60,000 nucleotides of DNA, taken from positions 4,414,498 to 4,474,497 of the forward strand of contig NC_064045.1 in the NCBI RefSeq assembly GCF_932526225.1, given 5' to 3'. The stretch's first letter is position 1. Each line of letters opens with the position of its first letter. Position numbers and translations under genes: made by a program. This DNA comes from Nematostella vectensis. Lineage: Eukaryota > Cnidaria > Anthozoa > Actiniaria > Edwardsiidae. The notes beneath the pieces were generated by a model. The model was not told the origin of the DNA, searched no databases, and saw only the letters and a program-made list of their open reading frames with translations. Positions 1-12,200 of this stretch are shown one piece after another.

Positions 1-844
1 GGTGTAAATCAGCTATTTGTACATCAAAACAGTCAGAATTTGGCAAAATTTTGTAAATTTGTAAGAATTTACTAGAGACCCAATACATACATAATCAAAC
101 TTATTGAAAACATTCTTTAGAAAAAAATAATAAAACCTAGAATAATTTCCAAAAAAGTTTTTGACGTCTGCAAGCTCATCATGCTATTTTTATGCCGGTG
201 TCAGTTAGGATTTTATTTCTCACCATTAGGCACCCATTATACGAGAGGGATTCATATCACTGACAAGCTAGAGCACTATATAAAACTGTCATAATATTAT
301 TATTGTCTAAATTGATATCTATAACAGACATTATACAGTATTTCACTCTTGATCTCATAATCATTATATGTTTATCATCAGTGACAATTACTAAATGTAT
401 ATGAATTACATAAATCAATAGTATTTATTATATATACATAAGTTTTATTTTGACAATGTTTGGCTTGAAAAAATCTTGCTGCCTTTTTATATCAATAAAT
501 AAATAAAACATTCAATAGCAATGCAGCATAAAGAGCTTAAAAATAGATTTTTTAATTTCCATCAAAGTCTAACTGTAGTTATTTATCATTTATCATTACA
601 TTACCTATCAAGGGCTTAAAGTTTAGCTCAAGTTTGTGTCTAGCTGCTTTTTTTATTCACTCACACAGTTGAAATTTTAGTTTTGCAGAATAAAACAACA
701 TTGGAAGTAAAACAGGCTTGACACACCCTCAATTTGTAGAAAATGTATTAAAAAAATCATCACACCAATTAAAAAAGATTTGAAAAAAAAAGCATGCGTG
801 TTCATAAGTGATCTCCTTCTAACTAGTCCCTTTTTTCATTTTAG
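1..844. other. Intron or upstream sequence, no gene seen
   Basis: AT-rich sequence with no open frame of note. It ends in a pyrimidine-rich acceptor (TTTTTTCATTTTAG) just before exon 1, so it is probably intron of the MPRIP-like gene. Confidence 0.6.
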
Positions 845-1100
845 GGAGCAACTGATATACAAGTTGGTAACATTAATGTCCATGACTGTACCAATATATT
901 TAATGGAGAGTCAGACACAGGCGAGACATTCTCAATCGGACTAAAATCTGAAAATGTTAACTACTATCTGAAGGCCGAGAACAGACTAGAAATGGACAAC
1001 TGGTCGCGGGTGCTGAAGCCCTATATCCAGAGTACTAATGACATCAAGGCATCTTTGGCGACTCGTGTTGAGAAGGACTCAAAAGAGCCCATTAAAACAG
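845..1100 (+). CDS. Exon 1: C-terminal half of PH domain
   Basis: Frame 0 at the acceptor, ending phase 1 at ACAG|GTGAGA. It encodes about 85 residues with beta strands around NINVHDCT and TFSIGL and the closing PH helix with the conserved Trp (EMDNWSRVL). Similarity to MPRIP PH1 is recognised by pattern, not by a search. Confidence 0.8.
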
Positions 1101-3171
1101 GTGAGAACTATATTAACTGCTTGTCATTAAAAATAAGTAAATTAGGGTAAGCCGCTGTAAAACGTCTTGTTACTATGTGAGAAACCTTCTCATTTGGCTT
1201 TGATGTATTCTAAAGTTATTAGCTAAAATTGTGTCCTGCTCAACAATTTTGATGAAAATCTGAAAAAAAGAATAAATGTTTACAGAAACATTGCATTTGG
1301 CTTTAGAATTTTTTTGCTTAGGGAGTGTTCATTAATTACACCGAGGGGGGGAGGAGGGAGGGAAGATTTTTACTCAAGACACCTTAAAATTTCAGTGCCC
1401 CCTTTCATTGGTGCCACCCATTTCCTTAAAGAACCCCCAAATTTTCTTTCTTTTTCCCTTAGAAGACATCCCCCCCCCTCAACATCTTCCTTACCCCCCT
1501 CAATATCTTCCTAACATCTTCCCTCCCCCCTTGGTGTATTTAATGAACACTCCCTTAGATAATATTTCTATATTATTTTCATTTTCTTGATTTTTTAGCA
1601 GGGTACACACTGCTAATTTCTTTCATTGAAACCTTCAAAATCATACCAAGAAAGGGCACTATCATTATCATATCTTTATTTTCTTCATCACCATCACAAT
1701 TATCATTATCATCATAATCTTGATCATTTTGATGACCACTTGCATCCTGTCGCCATCCTTACCATCTATCCTTACCAATCTTGTTCATTATATTCGAGAT
1801 AATCACTGCACTATCACCTAGGTCTTTGGTAATCATTTTTAATCACCCTAGCAAAATACCAAGCATAAAATAGCATCCATTTCCATCTGCTATTTTGGGA
1901 ATTTAGTATAAATGAATTTTTTTAATGTTTGTTTTTAAATTTGTTTTTCATTTTCTTCCAATATTAACTGAAAAACAATAACAAAGATGTTGCTGAATAG
2001 GGTTTTTTGATCATCATCATCATCATCGTCGTCATCATCATCATCATAGTCATCATCATTGTCATCGTCATCATTATCATAATTGATTTGTTCAATATTA
2101 TCCTCATTATCATCTCCATCATTATTTTACAGCTCTCTAAATCAGTAAATAATTCCCTATATTCCCTATATATTTTTTCTAGAAAAAACACCTATTTCTT
2201 CATTTACTCGCAAGCCCAGCCTTGGTAAGACAACCTTGTCGGACAGAAAGCCAACAGATTCCATTGATGGTCCCACAGGTTTGTCATGTTATTCAATTTA
2301 CAGCAATTATCTGAATAAGCGCCCTCCTTTGAATAAGCGCCCCTTACCAAATAAGCACCCCCCCTTCGACCTCAAATTTTGGAATAAGTGCCCTCTTTCC
2401 AATAAAGTGCTCCCCTCCCATCCCCTCTAAACAAATCTCAGCAAATGCACCACTTGAACATTGTAAATTTAGCTCGCATTGACATGCTCACATAACAACA
2501 TGGGCCTATTTATTATTCCTTGAACTTCTTTATCCATATAAGCACAGGTTTTGTTCTCAGTCCATTCAGAAGCTGGAATGTTTTCCGCAAAAATGAAATC
2601 AGCACCCCCTCTCCAACAAGTGCCCTCCTTTAAGACCAGAAAAAAATAAATGCGCCCGGGGGCTTATTCGAATCATTACAGTATGTCACTGGGTTCTGAT
2701 ATTTTATTTTTTTTAATGTTATGCCTTTTTCACAGCAGCACATGGATCAATATCCAGCTGTCAGCGAAGCTTAGGGAAGACCACCCTATCAGGTCGCTCA
2801 ACCCCTTCTGACTCTAGTGATATTTCAGGTTTGTCTAAGGTTTCTGCTGTCAATTATCTAATTCTTGTTGATAACCTAGTAATTAAAAATAGGAGAATGG
2901 CAGCTCTAAAATAGAAATTAAATTATTGGTGCTATCAATTTGTAGAAAATGATGATGATAAGTAAACTGCAGCAATGCCAAAACCATACAATGATGACAT
3001 TTAATGAACAATCTTATGATTTATGAATATTATTCTTGATTGGTACAATACACCAAAAACTGGAAATCGACTCTGCCAAAGTAGAGTCTATTTCCAGTTT
3101 TTGGTGTATTGTATTCATTGTTGGTACGAGATCGCGACAGTTTGGGCTTTTTGATTCTATTCTTGATTGGT

Positions 3172-3225
<54 letters not shown>

Positions 3226-6200
3226 TTGGTTTGAGAAAAAAATACAAACTACATAGGTTTCCCTACAGGTCTGTTTCGTGGTTGCCCACTCATCAGGGGA
3301 TTTAATGAGAATATTCCTACCATCGTATATATACTATTAACGTTGAAATTTACATAATAATAGACTGATAGTTTTAGCTAAGGCGGTAAGAGGAACAATA
3401 GCGAGTTACATTAGATATGCAGGGCGAAAGCTAACAGTGCGGAACGTGTGAAAAATTGATAGCGCGAAAATTTAACGGTGACGGGATTCGGTGTGATGGT
3501 GAATGGGTGTGGCGCCACACCCAGAGCCACCGAAAACCTGAAAAAGGAACTATGCCGCATCTTCAACAACAACGGACTCCGAATCACCATTGAGGCAAAC
3601 AAACAAGTTGTCAATTTCCTAGACGTCACCCTCGACCTAAAACGTAATGCACACCAGCCTTATACAAAGCCGAACTCCTCGCTACAATATGTCCACCGTG
3701 AGAGCAACCACCCGCCCTCCATCACCAAGAACATCCCTGCTGGTATCAACAGACGCCTATCTGCCCTATCTTCAGACCAAGCCTCCTTTGACCAGACCGC
3801 GCCGCCTTACCAGAAAGCACTCGACGATAGCGGATACAACTACACGCTACGCTACGAACCCAACACCGTAACCAACCGTAAAACCCGCAAACGCAACAAC
3901 ATCCTATGGTACAACCCGCCCTTCAGCAAGAACACCAGCACCAACATCGGCCACAGATTCCTCACCCTGATAGACAAACACTTCCCGAAAGACAACCACC
4001 TCCGTAAAATCTTCAACAGAAACACCATCAAAATCAGTTACAGCTGCATGAACAACACCAAACAGATCATCGACAACCACAACAAGCGCATCATCACCGC
4101 ATCGTCGACTACCGAGATCGCCAGCTCCGCCCCTACCACTACCAACAACAAGACATGCAACTGCCGACAGAAAGACACCTGCCCTCTAGACGGAAACTGC
4201 CTACAGACATCTATTATCTACCAAGCTACCGTAACTCGAAAAGACAACAACACCTCGGAAACATACGTCGGGCTCACTGAAAACAGCTTCAAGACCAGAT
4301 ACAGAAACCACACCGCATCATTCCGACACACCAAACACAGAAACTCCACCGAACTCAGCAAATACGTCTGGACTCTCAAGGACAACATGATTGAGTATTT
4401 TATTTCATGGCGCATTCTTTCTTCCCACTCCGCCTACAACAGTACCACTAAGCGTTGCAACCTCTGCCTCAAGGAAAAGCTGACGATCATCTGTCAACCC
4501 AAACTATCAACTCTAAATAAACGCAATGAACTCGTATCCTCGTGCCGCCACAGAAACAAAGCCCTGCTACGAAACAATTAGAACTGTTAATCCCGTCACC
4601 GTTAAATTTTCGCGCTATCAATTTTTCACACGTTCCGCACTGTTAGCTTTCGCCCTGCATATCTAATGTAACTCGCTATTGTTCCTCTTACCGCCTTAGC
4701 TAAAACTATCAGTCTATTATTATGTAAATTTCAACGTTAATAGTATATATACGATGGTAGGAATATTCTCATTAAATCCCCTGATGAGTGGGCAACCACG
4801 AAACAGACCTGTAGGGAAACCTATGTAGTTTGTATTTTTTTCTCAAACCAACACTATACACCGCTCTACTTTCGAGTATTGAGCACTTTCTATGAAAGTC
4901 TTCAACCATCATTTTATATATATATATATATATTCATTTCCTTGGTACCTTTCAATCACCAAACTGCCATTTGCCAATCACTATTTGTGCTGACAACGAT
5001 AGTTCAAACATTCATATAAGGATAGGGAACATGTAGAAAATCAAAGGCCCTAAAATATAGGGAACATGTAGAAAATCAAAGGCCCCCAGTTCTTTTAGTA
5101 AATTCCATTACAAAGCAGGAAATTAAATATCTTGGAGAACAAAGTTCATATCATCTTTCTTGCTGATCTTTTTGTTAAACTTGCTTGAGAATAAGTGAAA
5201 AAGAGTCCCTTTGTGTAGCCCAAAAATATTATCTCACTCTTCCAGACATAGCCCCTCTTCATCAAACCCCTCTGAGTTATCTTTTCCTCTGAATATTTTA
5301 CTTGACACATTGATCTTGAAACCATTGCTACGGTTTAATTACCATTACCAGGAGAACAGAGCCAAAAAATGGCATGCAATTTTCCAGTTCTCAATATATA
5401 AGCTCAAGATTCCACATACAAGGAGTTCCTCTAAGCAAAAGCTTAATTCCAAATTTTAAAGAAATTTAGAAGATATGAAATTTAGATATTAGCAAGCAAA
5501 GTTGGCTTAATTTCTGATCAAAGCCCGACTTCTCCCTAAAAACGAGGATAATTTATACTTTGAACATTTGAAAATTGCTCTTCAAGCCTCATATCTCGAA
5601 GACGAATCCATTAGAAAAAAACACTTTTTGATATGTTGGTTTACATAACATAAGGAGCCTCTATTCAAAATTTCAAGCTTACCGAAGTTAACCAGACCTA
5701 ATTTGGGGATAACTTGCCATTTTTTGGCTCCGTCCACCAGGAGCTTTTGCGCTCTCTCTGAGTGTGACTATTCCAACACATTGTGTTTGTATTCATTGTC
5801 ATTACCAGCATCAACATTGTGTTTGTATTCATTGTCATTACCAGCATTCACATTGACACGTAAGTCAAGTCTTAGCAAGAACACTTCATCTACCTATTCA
5901 TCTACTGACTCCATCGATGAAGCAGACTCTACAGGTTTGTTCATGGTATTTTTTGCTGACACTCATATCATCATTATTATCATAAAAATCATCATCTTTG
6001 ACATCATTGCTATGGCATTGTGAAAACATAAAAAAATAAACACTCAGTGATTTAAAATATTTTTATTTTTTTAGTGTTGCAACAATTAACATAATCATTA
6101 TTATTATAATTATCATTACTAATCACCCTCATTGTTACCACCATAAGCATCATCATATTACCAAAAGCAAACATCATTATCATATCAGCAGTATTGACAC

Positions 6201-9200
6201 CCATATTATTGTCATCACCATATCTTCATCATTGTCATCATCATCAACATATTCACCACAATCAGCGTCATTATCACCAAAATCACCATCAGCACCACCA
6301 CCATCACAATCATCATCACCACAACTATCATCATCATTACCAACACCACAACCTTTATCATCACCACCATCATCACCATCACCACAACCACCGTCATCAT
6401 CACATAACCATAATCACCATCATCATCATCACCATGATCATCATCATGATCATCATCATCATCACCACAACCTTTATCATCACCTCCATCATCGCCATCA
6501 CCACAACCACCACCATCATCACCACCATCAGTATCCTAAGCTTTTTTTTCTGGTGACAGCCAACATTGTAGTCACTATCATTTCAATTGTCAGGATCACC
6601 TCCCATAATCAAATCATCACAATATGTGCTTCGTTCTACCTTTATATTCCATCCCTTTGTGTTTAGCATCCTCATTCAGCCGCAAGGGAAGCGTTGGCCG
6701 AACAACACCCGCTACCAGGCCAGCAACACCACCTCGTTCATCCAGCAATCACCCCAGGACCAAGTTTGGGCCAATTGACAATGACCAACACCCCTCGGTA
6801 AGTGCTTAAATCTAGGGTGTATGCCGTCATAAACATTTGAAGGGTTCTATTTAGTGCTTACATACCCATGTGAGAGGATGGCAAATGATCAAGGCAATGC
6901 TCTGTTGTTTGTGTGTCTGGTCTACGATACAGAATATTTATACTGAAAATCATTTCTGTACAGATTTCTCTGTATTGTTTTTATTTTTTACATTTTAAAT
7001 TAACATTAAGTGACACCATAATAAGGTATGTCATTTTGAGAATTGTGCAAACTCAAACAAATTTTCATTTTGTTAATCAAAATTGTCTGATTGACCTAGA
7101 AACAAGACTCTAACCAAGAATTTACGCTTTTATCTCCAAATAATGTTTTGAAATCCTTCACAAACTACTTTGCCATATTTGGCTGACCCACACGAACATG
7201 TCGTACAAGACATTCATTTAAAGCGAGTATTTGAGATACTTCCAATCATATATTGTTAATAAAGTTTGTTTTATCCTAAATAGACCGTTGTATTTCCAAA
7301 AAATCAATAACAAAGAAGAGATTGATCAGCATTCTTTTATTCTAACCTAAAGGTGGAGTCGTTCAAGCAGCAGATCGACAAACTCGAACAAGAGAACCGC
7401 TCCCTAAAAGAGCAACAACACCAGCAGCCGCCTGCGAGCGCCAAGCACCGAGAGGCCATCCATATTCTGGAGCAGGACCTTAAGGCCAAGACAAACAGAG
7501 TTAAGGAACTAGAGCGAGACCACGCCAAGTGCAGGGATTACCAGAAAGCCGTCATATTCCAGGAAAAGGAGCTCCAGGAAGCGCGGAGTACCATCAGGGA
7601 ACTTCGCCAGCAGCTGGCAGACGCGGACAAGAGACTTAAGCAGCAAAAGGGAAAGGTAGGGTTTGCCATGGGGTTATACAAGTGAATAGCTAAAATACTC
7701 TTAAAGTCTAATCACGCTGCAGTGTTCAGGGCTTCTGGAATTACGCGGAAAAAAACTCAAAATAACGCGGGATTCTTTGCTAAATTACGCGCTAAATCAA
7801 TCATTACGCGCTAAATTACGCGGGATTTTGCAATGCACTTTTCTTTAAAAATCAAAATTTTTCGGGATTCTTTACTGAATTACGCGCTCAATTACACGGA
7901 ATATCAGCTGTTACGCCCAAACTACATTTTGTACCGAAGGAAAGCACGAAATAACTTGAAAAGTTAATTTTTTTGCGCGAAAATATCTTAGGCGAGTTTT
8001 CATTGGCTCCTAATCGCGGTTTAGCAAAGAACGCCTAGTTATTTTATTTGTTTCAGTTCGAAATATCGTACTCTTACGAAGAATATCTATCTTTTTTACG
8101 AGAAATAGAGGTAAGAACCCTAAAAGAACACATCAGCTGTGCACTTAAATGTTTTGTCTTTCAAAATTTAGCCAAATTACGCGGGATTACGCGGAAATTT
8201 GTGGATTACGCGGAGAAAGCCAAATTACCTTCCGCACAAGCGCGTAATTCCAGAAGCGCTGAGTGTTACACTCCTGGCAAATACTAGTCACTCAAGAATT
8301 CAATAACAACCGGCTTATTCAAGCAAGTAAATGATTTTTTTTAATCAAATATCGTTAATGAAGTATCAGATTTCAATCGTGGTTAATTTTGCTCTTTTTT
8401 AATACCTTATCATGCAAAAAAACCTGCCCCGGAGAAGTCTCTAATAAAGAAGACATTTAAAATTTGCAGACTAGAAATCTGCCCTGAAGAGTTCTTAATA
8501 AAGACGAACATCTAGCAGACAACCTTGAAGTTTTCTCGTAAATAGGCCGTTGTATTAGTAAAAATTGTAATAACAAAATTTAAGAAACCTTTAAGCACTA
8601 GCCGAGCGCCAATTGAAAATTAGACGTTCTTATAAAAAAGAGGGTAGTTTACACGTCTGGCTATTTGGATTTCGCCGTATTTTTGTTGTTTAAGTTTCGT
8701 CCTGACTTCTTTTCAGGTGAGTGTCCATGCGAAAGATCTGGCAGAGGCCAAAGCCGACTTGGAGGAGGCCAACAGTATCATCAGCATCCATAAGGCAAAC
8801 ATCGAGGCTCTGAAAGAGGAACTGAGCAGCGTGAAACAGGTAAAAAGTGCATACGTGTGCAGCTTTCATTGAAAAGTATTCATCTTTCCCACATCTTCCC
8901 ACAACTCTTTGCTAAGCGCGCGTGACACCGAGGATAAAAACGATTTCACCCGCGGGTCACAAAGAGTTGTGGGAAGTAGTGGGAAAGGCGAATTTGTATG
9001 GTTCAAAGCGGTCTACACGCATCGATTTGTCGGGGCGATTATCGGCCAAAACATTTACAAGCTGGGATATGTTAAATCCCTGCTTTGGCTTGTGAATAGT
9101 GATACTAGCGACAGATTCAAAACAAAAGAGCGATAGATTTTTAGAAGCTGGCCGACATTAAATGAGCATGTGTAAACGAGCCTCAAATTCGGTACAACGG

Positions 9201-12200
9201 ATTCTGTGTTAGTGGAACTAGTAAAGAAAAGTCCAGTGCAATAACCAAAAAAGGTGGCTGCAAGAGGTATGAGTCTCCTTCCCGTGCCAGGCGGCTAGCT
9301 TGGGGTTGGGCGAAGCGGTCAAACGCAGCCTCCTTTCTTTTAGCCGTCAAAAAAGAAGTCATCTCTGATTGACGAATAGACAGTTTCCTCACTTTCTGCA
9401 TAAGATATTTATCTGTGCACCCTTTACTCAGCCTCAGCCATACCTATTCAGGGGCGTCGCCAGGGGGGTGGCCTAAGGGGTCCGCCCCACCTTTAACAGC
9501 CAAATATACAGTAAATGTATGAGACATTATCTGAAATACTTTTGGGCTCCCTCCTGTAAAAAATCCTGGCTACGCCACTGCTATTTTGGAGTTTAAGCCC
9601 CTATAACAGGTCTCGTATTGCCGGCCAAAACGGGCGACATTATGGTCATGCAATACTGGAGCTGTTTGTGAAGTATCTCGCAAATTTTTTTTTTTTCTTG
9701 GGGTCAACCAAGCTAAGTAGTACCAGCAATGCTGGAAGATGTTGACAAAGTTTAAGTCGGGCTTTTTTCTTCCCGTTGTTTTCAGGTCACTGCGGAGCGT
9801 CAGGGAAGGATCATCCTTACTGATGAAGAGCCTGAAAGCGATCAATTCCTGAACGCCCTGGAGGCAAGCGGGGAGAACGGTCAGAAAAAGGACATCGAGA
9901 GCAAACTATCTTACTTGATGGAGAAATTACGACTCAACGAACGTGAACTTCTCGTTAAAACACGTGAGCTTGAAAAGGCAAATGAGAGTCGGTCCAAGGT
10001 AGCTAAGTACACGAGATCTTTATTACAAGAACTCGAAACAAAGCTAAGTAATAACGAACGAAAGCTGGCAGAGACGGAAAATCAGTTACAAAATAAAAAC
10101 CTCGAACTTGAGTACGAATACGAGCAAAAAGCAAAGATTGAAAAAGAGAGAGATAAACTTGTTATTGAAGTTGAGAGGTTATCGGATGAGATGAAGAAAG
10201 CGGGGCTTCCAAAGGAGGTCTTGAGCTTAATGAACGATGCCAGGGAAGAAAAGAGGTCAGAAAATTTGAGCAAGATGGAGAAGAAGTTGTCTGAGACTCA
10301 GGAAAAGTTACAAGACATGGAAGAAAAGTTTTCGAAGGAGAAACGAGCCTGGGCTGACGAAGTCGAGTCTCTGGAAACAGATGTGAAATCCCTTCAATTG
10401 ATTTCGGATGAATCTGAATCGAAATTAAGAGAAGCGCAATCCTCTTTACGGGAATATCGAGAAGAAAACAGGAAATTAAAGCGGGAATTGGAAAAGTTTG
10501 AAACCAGTAAGGATAATAAAGATAACGAATTTAATGCTCCGGCCAAAACGATCAAGGAAGTGAAAAAAGAGAACTCTGAACTTGTTAAACGAAATACTGA
10601 ACTTGAAGAGAAATTAGGCTCAATCGATGAAAAGCTTAGTATTAGTTTAAAGAAAGAATTTTCCGTTACGGAGGAAAACGAGCGACTTCTGCGCGAAAAG
10701 AAAGCTTTGGAAAGTCGAATTCTGGACGCTGAAGAGCAGGTTTCTAGCTCGAAGGGAATGATAACTGCTTTGCAAGCGAAATTAGACGATGCTTTGAACT
10801 CTCGCGAAGCTAAATCAGACTGGGATTCGAATCGAATTTATGAGCTTGAGGAAAAAATTAAGGATTTGAGTAAAAAGCTTAAAGATGTTGAAAGTGACCT
10901 CGCTGAAAGGGATAGACAAATCCAAAATCTTAGTCTGGAGAAAGTTAACGAAAGCCGTGACGATGAGATAACTGAACTCGAAAACGAACTTGAAGAACAA
11001 CGGGAAATTATAAAGGAGAATGAGGAGAAATTGAAAGAGAAAGAAAAAGAAATCGAGAAATTGAAGAAGAAAATTATCGAACTCAGTGATAAGTTAAAGG
11101 ATATGGAAACATCGAGGAACAAAGTTGAAACGAAGTTAGCTGAGCAAGAGAAAACGATTGCTTGCCACAAGGACGAGATTAAAACTGCACGTGATACGAT
11201 AAATGAATACAAAGAGATAAGCGCTCGGAACCATCACGAGAGAGATAAAATGATGACTCGACTAAAAGAGCTCGAGACCCAAATGGAAATACTCACTCGT
11301 CAGGCGAGTGAATACCGCGGAAAGCTCGTCGACGTCGAGGAGAAACCTAGTAGAGTCCGAGAAGTACATTCCGAATTGGTGGAGAATACGTTTGCGGAAG
11401 AGGCACAAATCGAGCCTCCTTCGATTGATAAAAGGAGTCGCGTCAAAGAACTCGAAGATGAAAATAGGGAGGTGAAGAGAAAAGCAGAAGAGTTAGAAAA
11501 GTCGCTAAATGATAAAAATTTGAAGTTGGCGGCAAGTGAAGAAAAGGTGATCGAGCTTGCAGAAGAATTGGCAAAGAGATTGAAACTCGAGCAGGAAACG
11601 GCGGAATGGATAGAGGGAGTCGAAGGGAACATGGAAAGGACGGAGAGAGATTTGAGCAGCGCAAAGAGTGCTCTGTTGGAGAAAGCAAAGGAATTGGAGG
11701 ACGAAAAAGGAAGGATTCTTGACATCGTTGAGTTGTCGCGAAAATACGTCAGCAAGCTGGAAACTTCTCTTGCTGAAGAGAAAACACAGAAGGAAGAGCT
11801 GGAAAAGCGTTTGGCTGACTCAGGTAAGACGAACGTTTTGATTGGCTGCTCAGCTAAGACAAACGTTTTGATTGGCAGGTTGGCAGGTTCACAGGTAAGA
11901 AAAACTTTGGCTGGCTTTTGTAAAACAGAAATGTTATTTGGCTGCATTAGGTAAAACGATCTAAGAAGGGAAGGAATTGGGTAGCTCAGGTAAGGCGTTA
12001 AAGCTTAAAGGAAATGCATAATCAGTTGTACGGTACATCTATTTTGGCCGATGTCCAGAAAATGTGCGTTTGATCGTGTGATAATAACACATATATAACA
12101 AGCTCACATTTCAAATGTTATTCACATGCGTTTTATTGCACATAACTCATTCATTAGGCTCGATTTCCAGCTCGTTTCTGTGAGCGCAGAACGTGCCCCC

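Larger units (their letters stand above)
3219..4858 (+). mobile_element. Penelope-like retroelement, truncated, inverted terminal copies
   Basis: A 1.64-kb element bounded by 270-bp terminal copies in inverted orientation: 3219-3488 is the reverse complement of 4589-4858, with constant coordinate sum and so no indels. The interior encodes the end of a Penelope reverse transcriptase and a GIY-YIG endonuclease. Most of the RT is absent, so the copy cannot be autonomous. Each terminal copy holds a hammerhead ribozyme. Penelope elements are known for GIY-YIG domains, direct or inverted terminal copies, and hammerheads. It sits in intron 3 next to TA microsatellites. Confidence 0.85.

Noticed and set aside
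1964-2228. Poly-Met and poly-Ile open frames
   Set aside because: Trinucleotide repeat artefact next to exon 2.
6194-6666. His-rich and Ser/Pro-rich open frames
   Set aside because: Produced by the CAT/CAC microsatellite; antisense frames give poly-Val/Met likewise.
10838-11947. Ser/Phe-rich antisense open frames over exon 8
   Set aside because: Mirror of GAA/AAG/GAG-rich coiled-coil codons on the sense strand.
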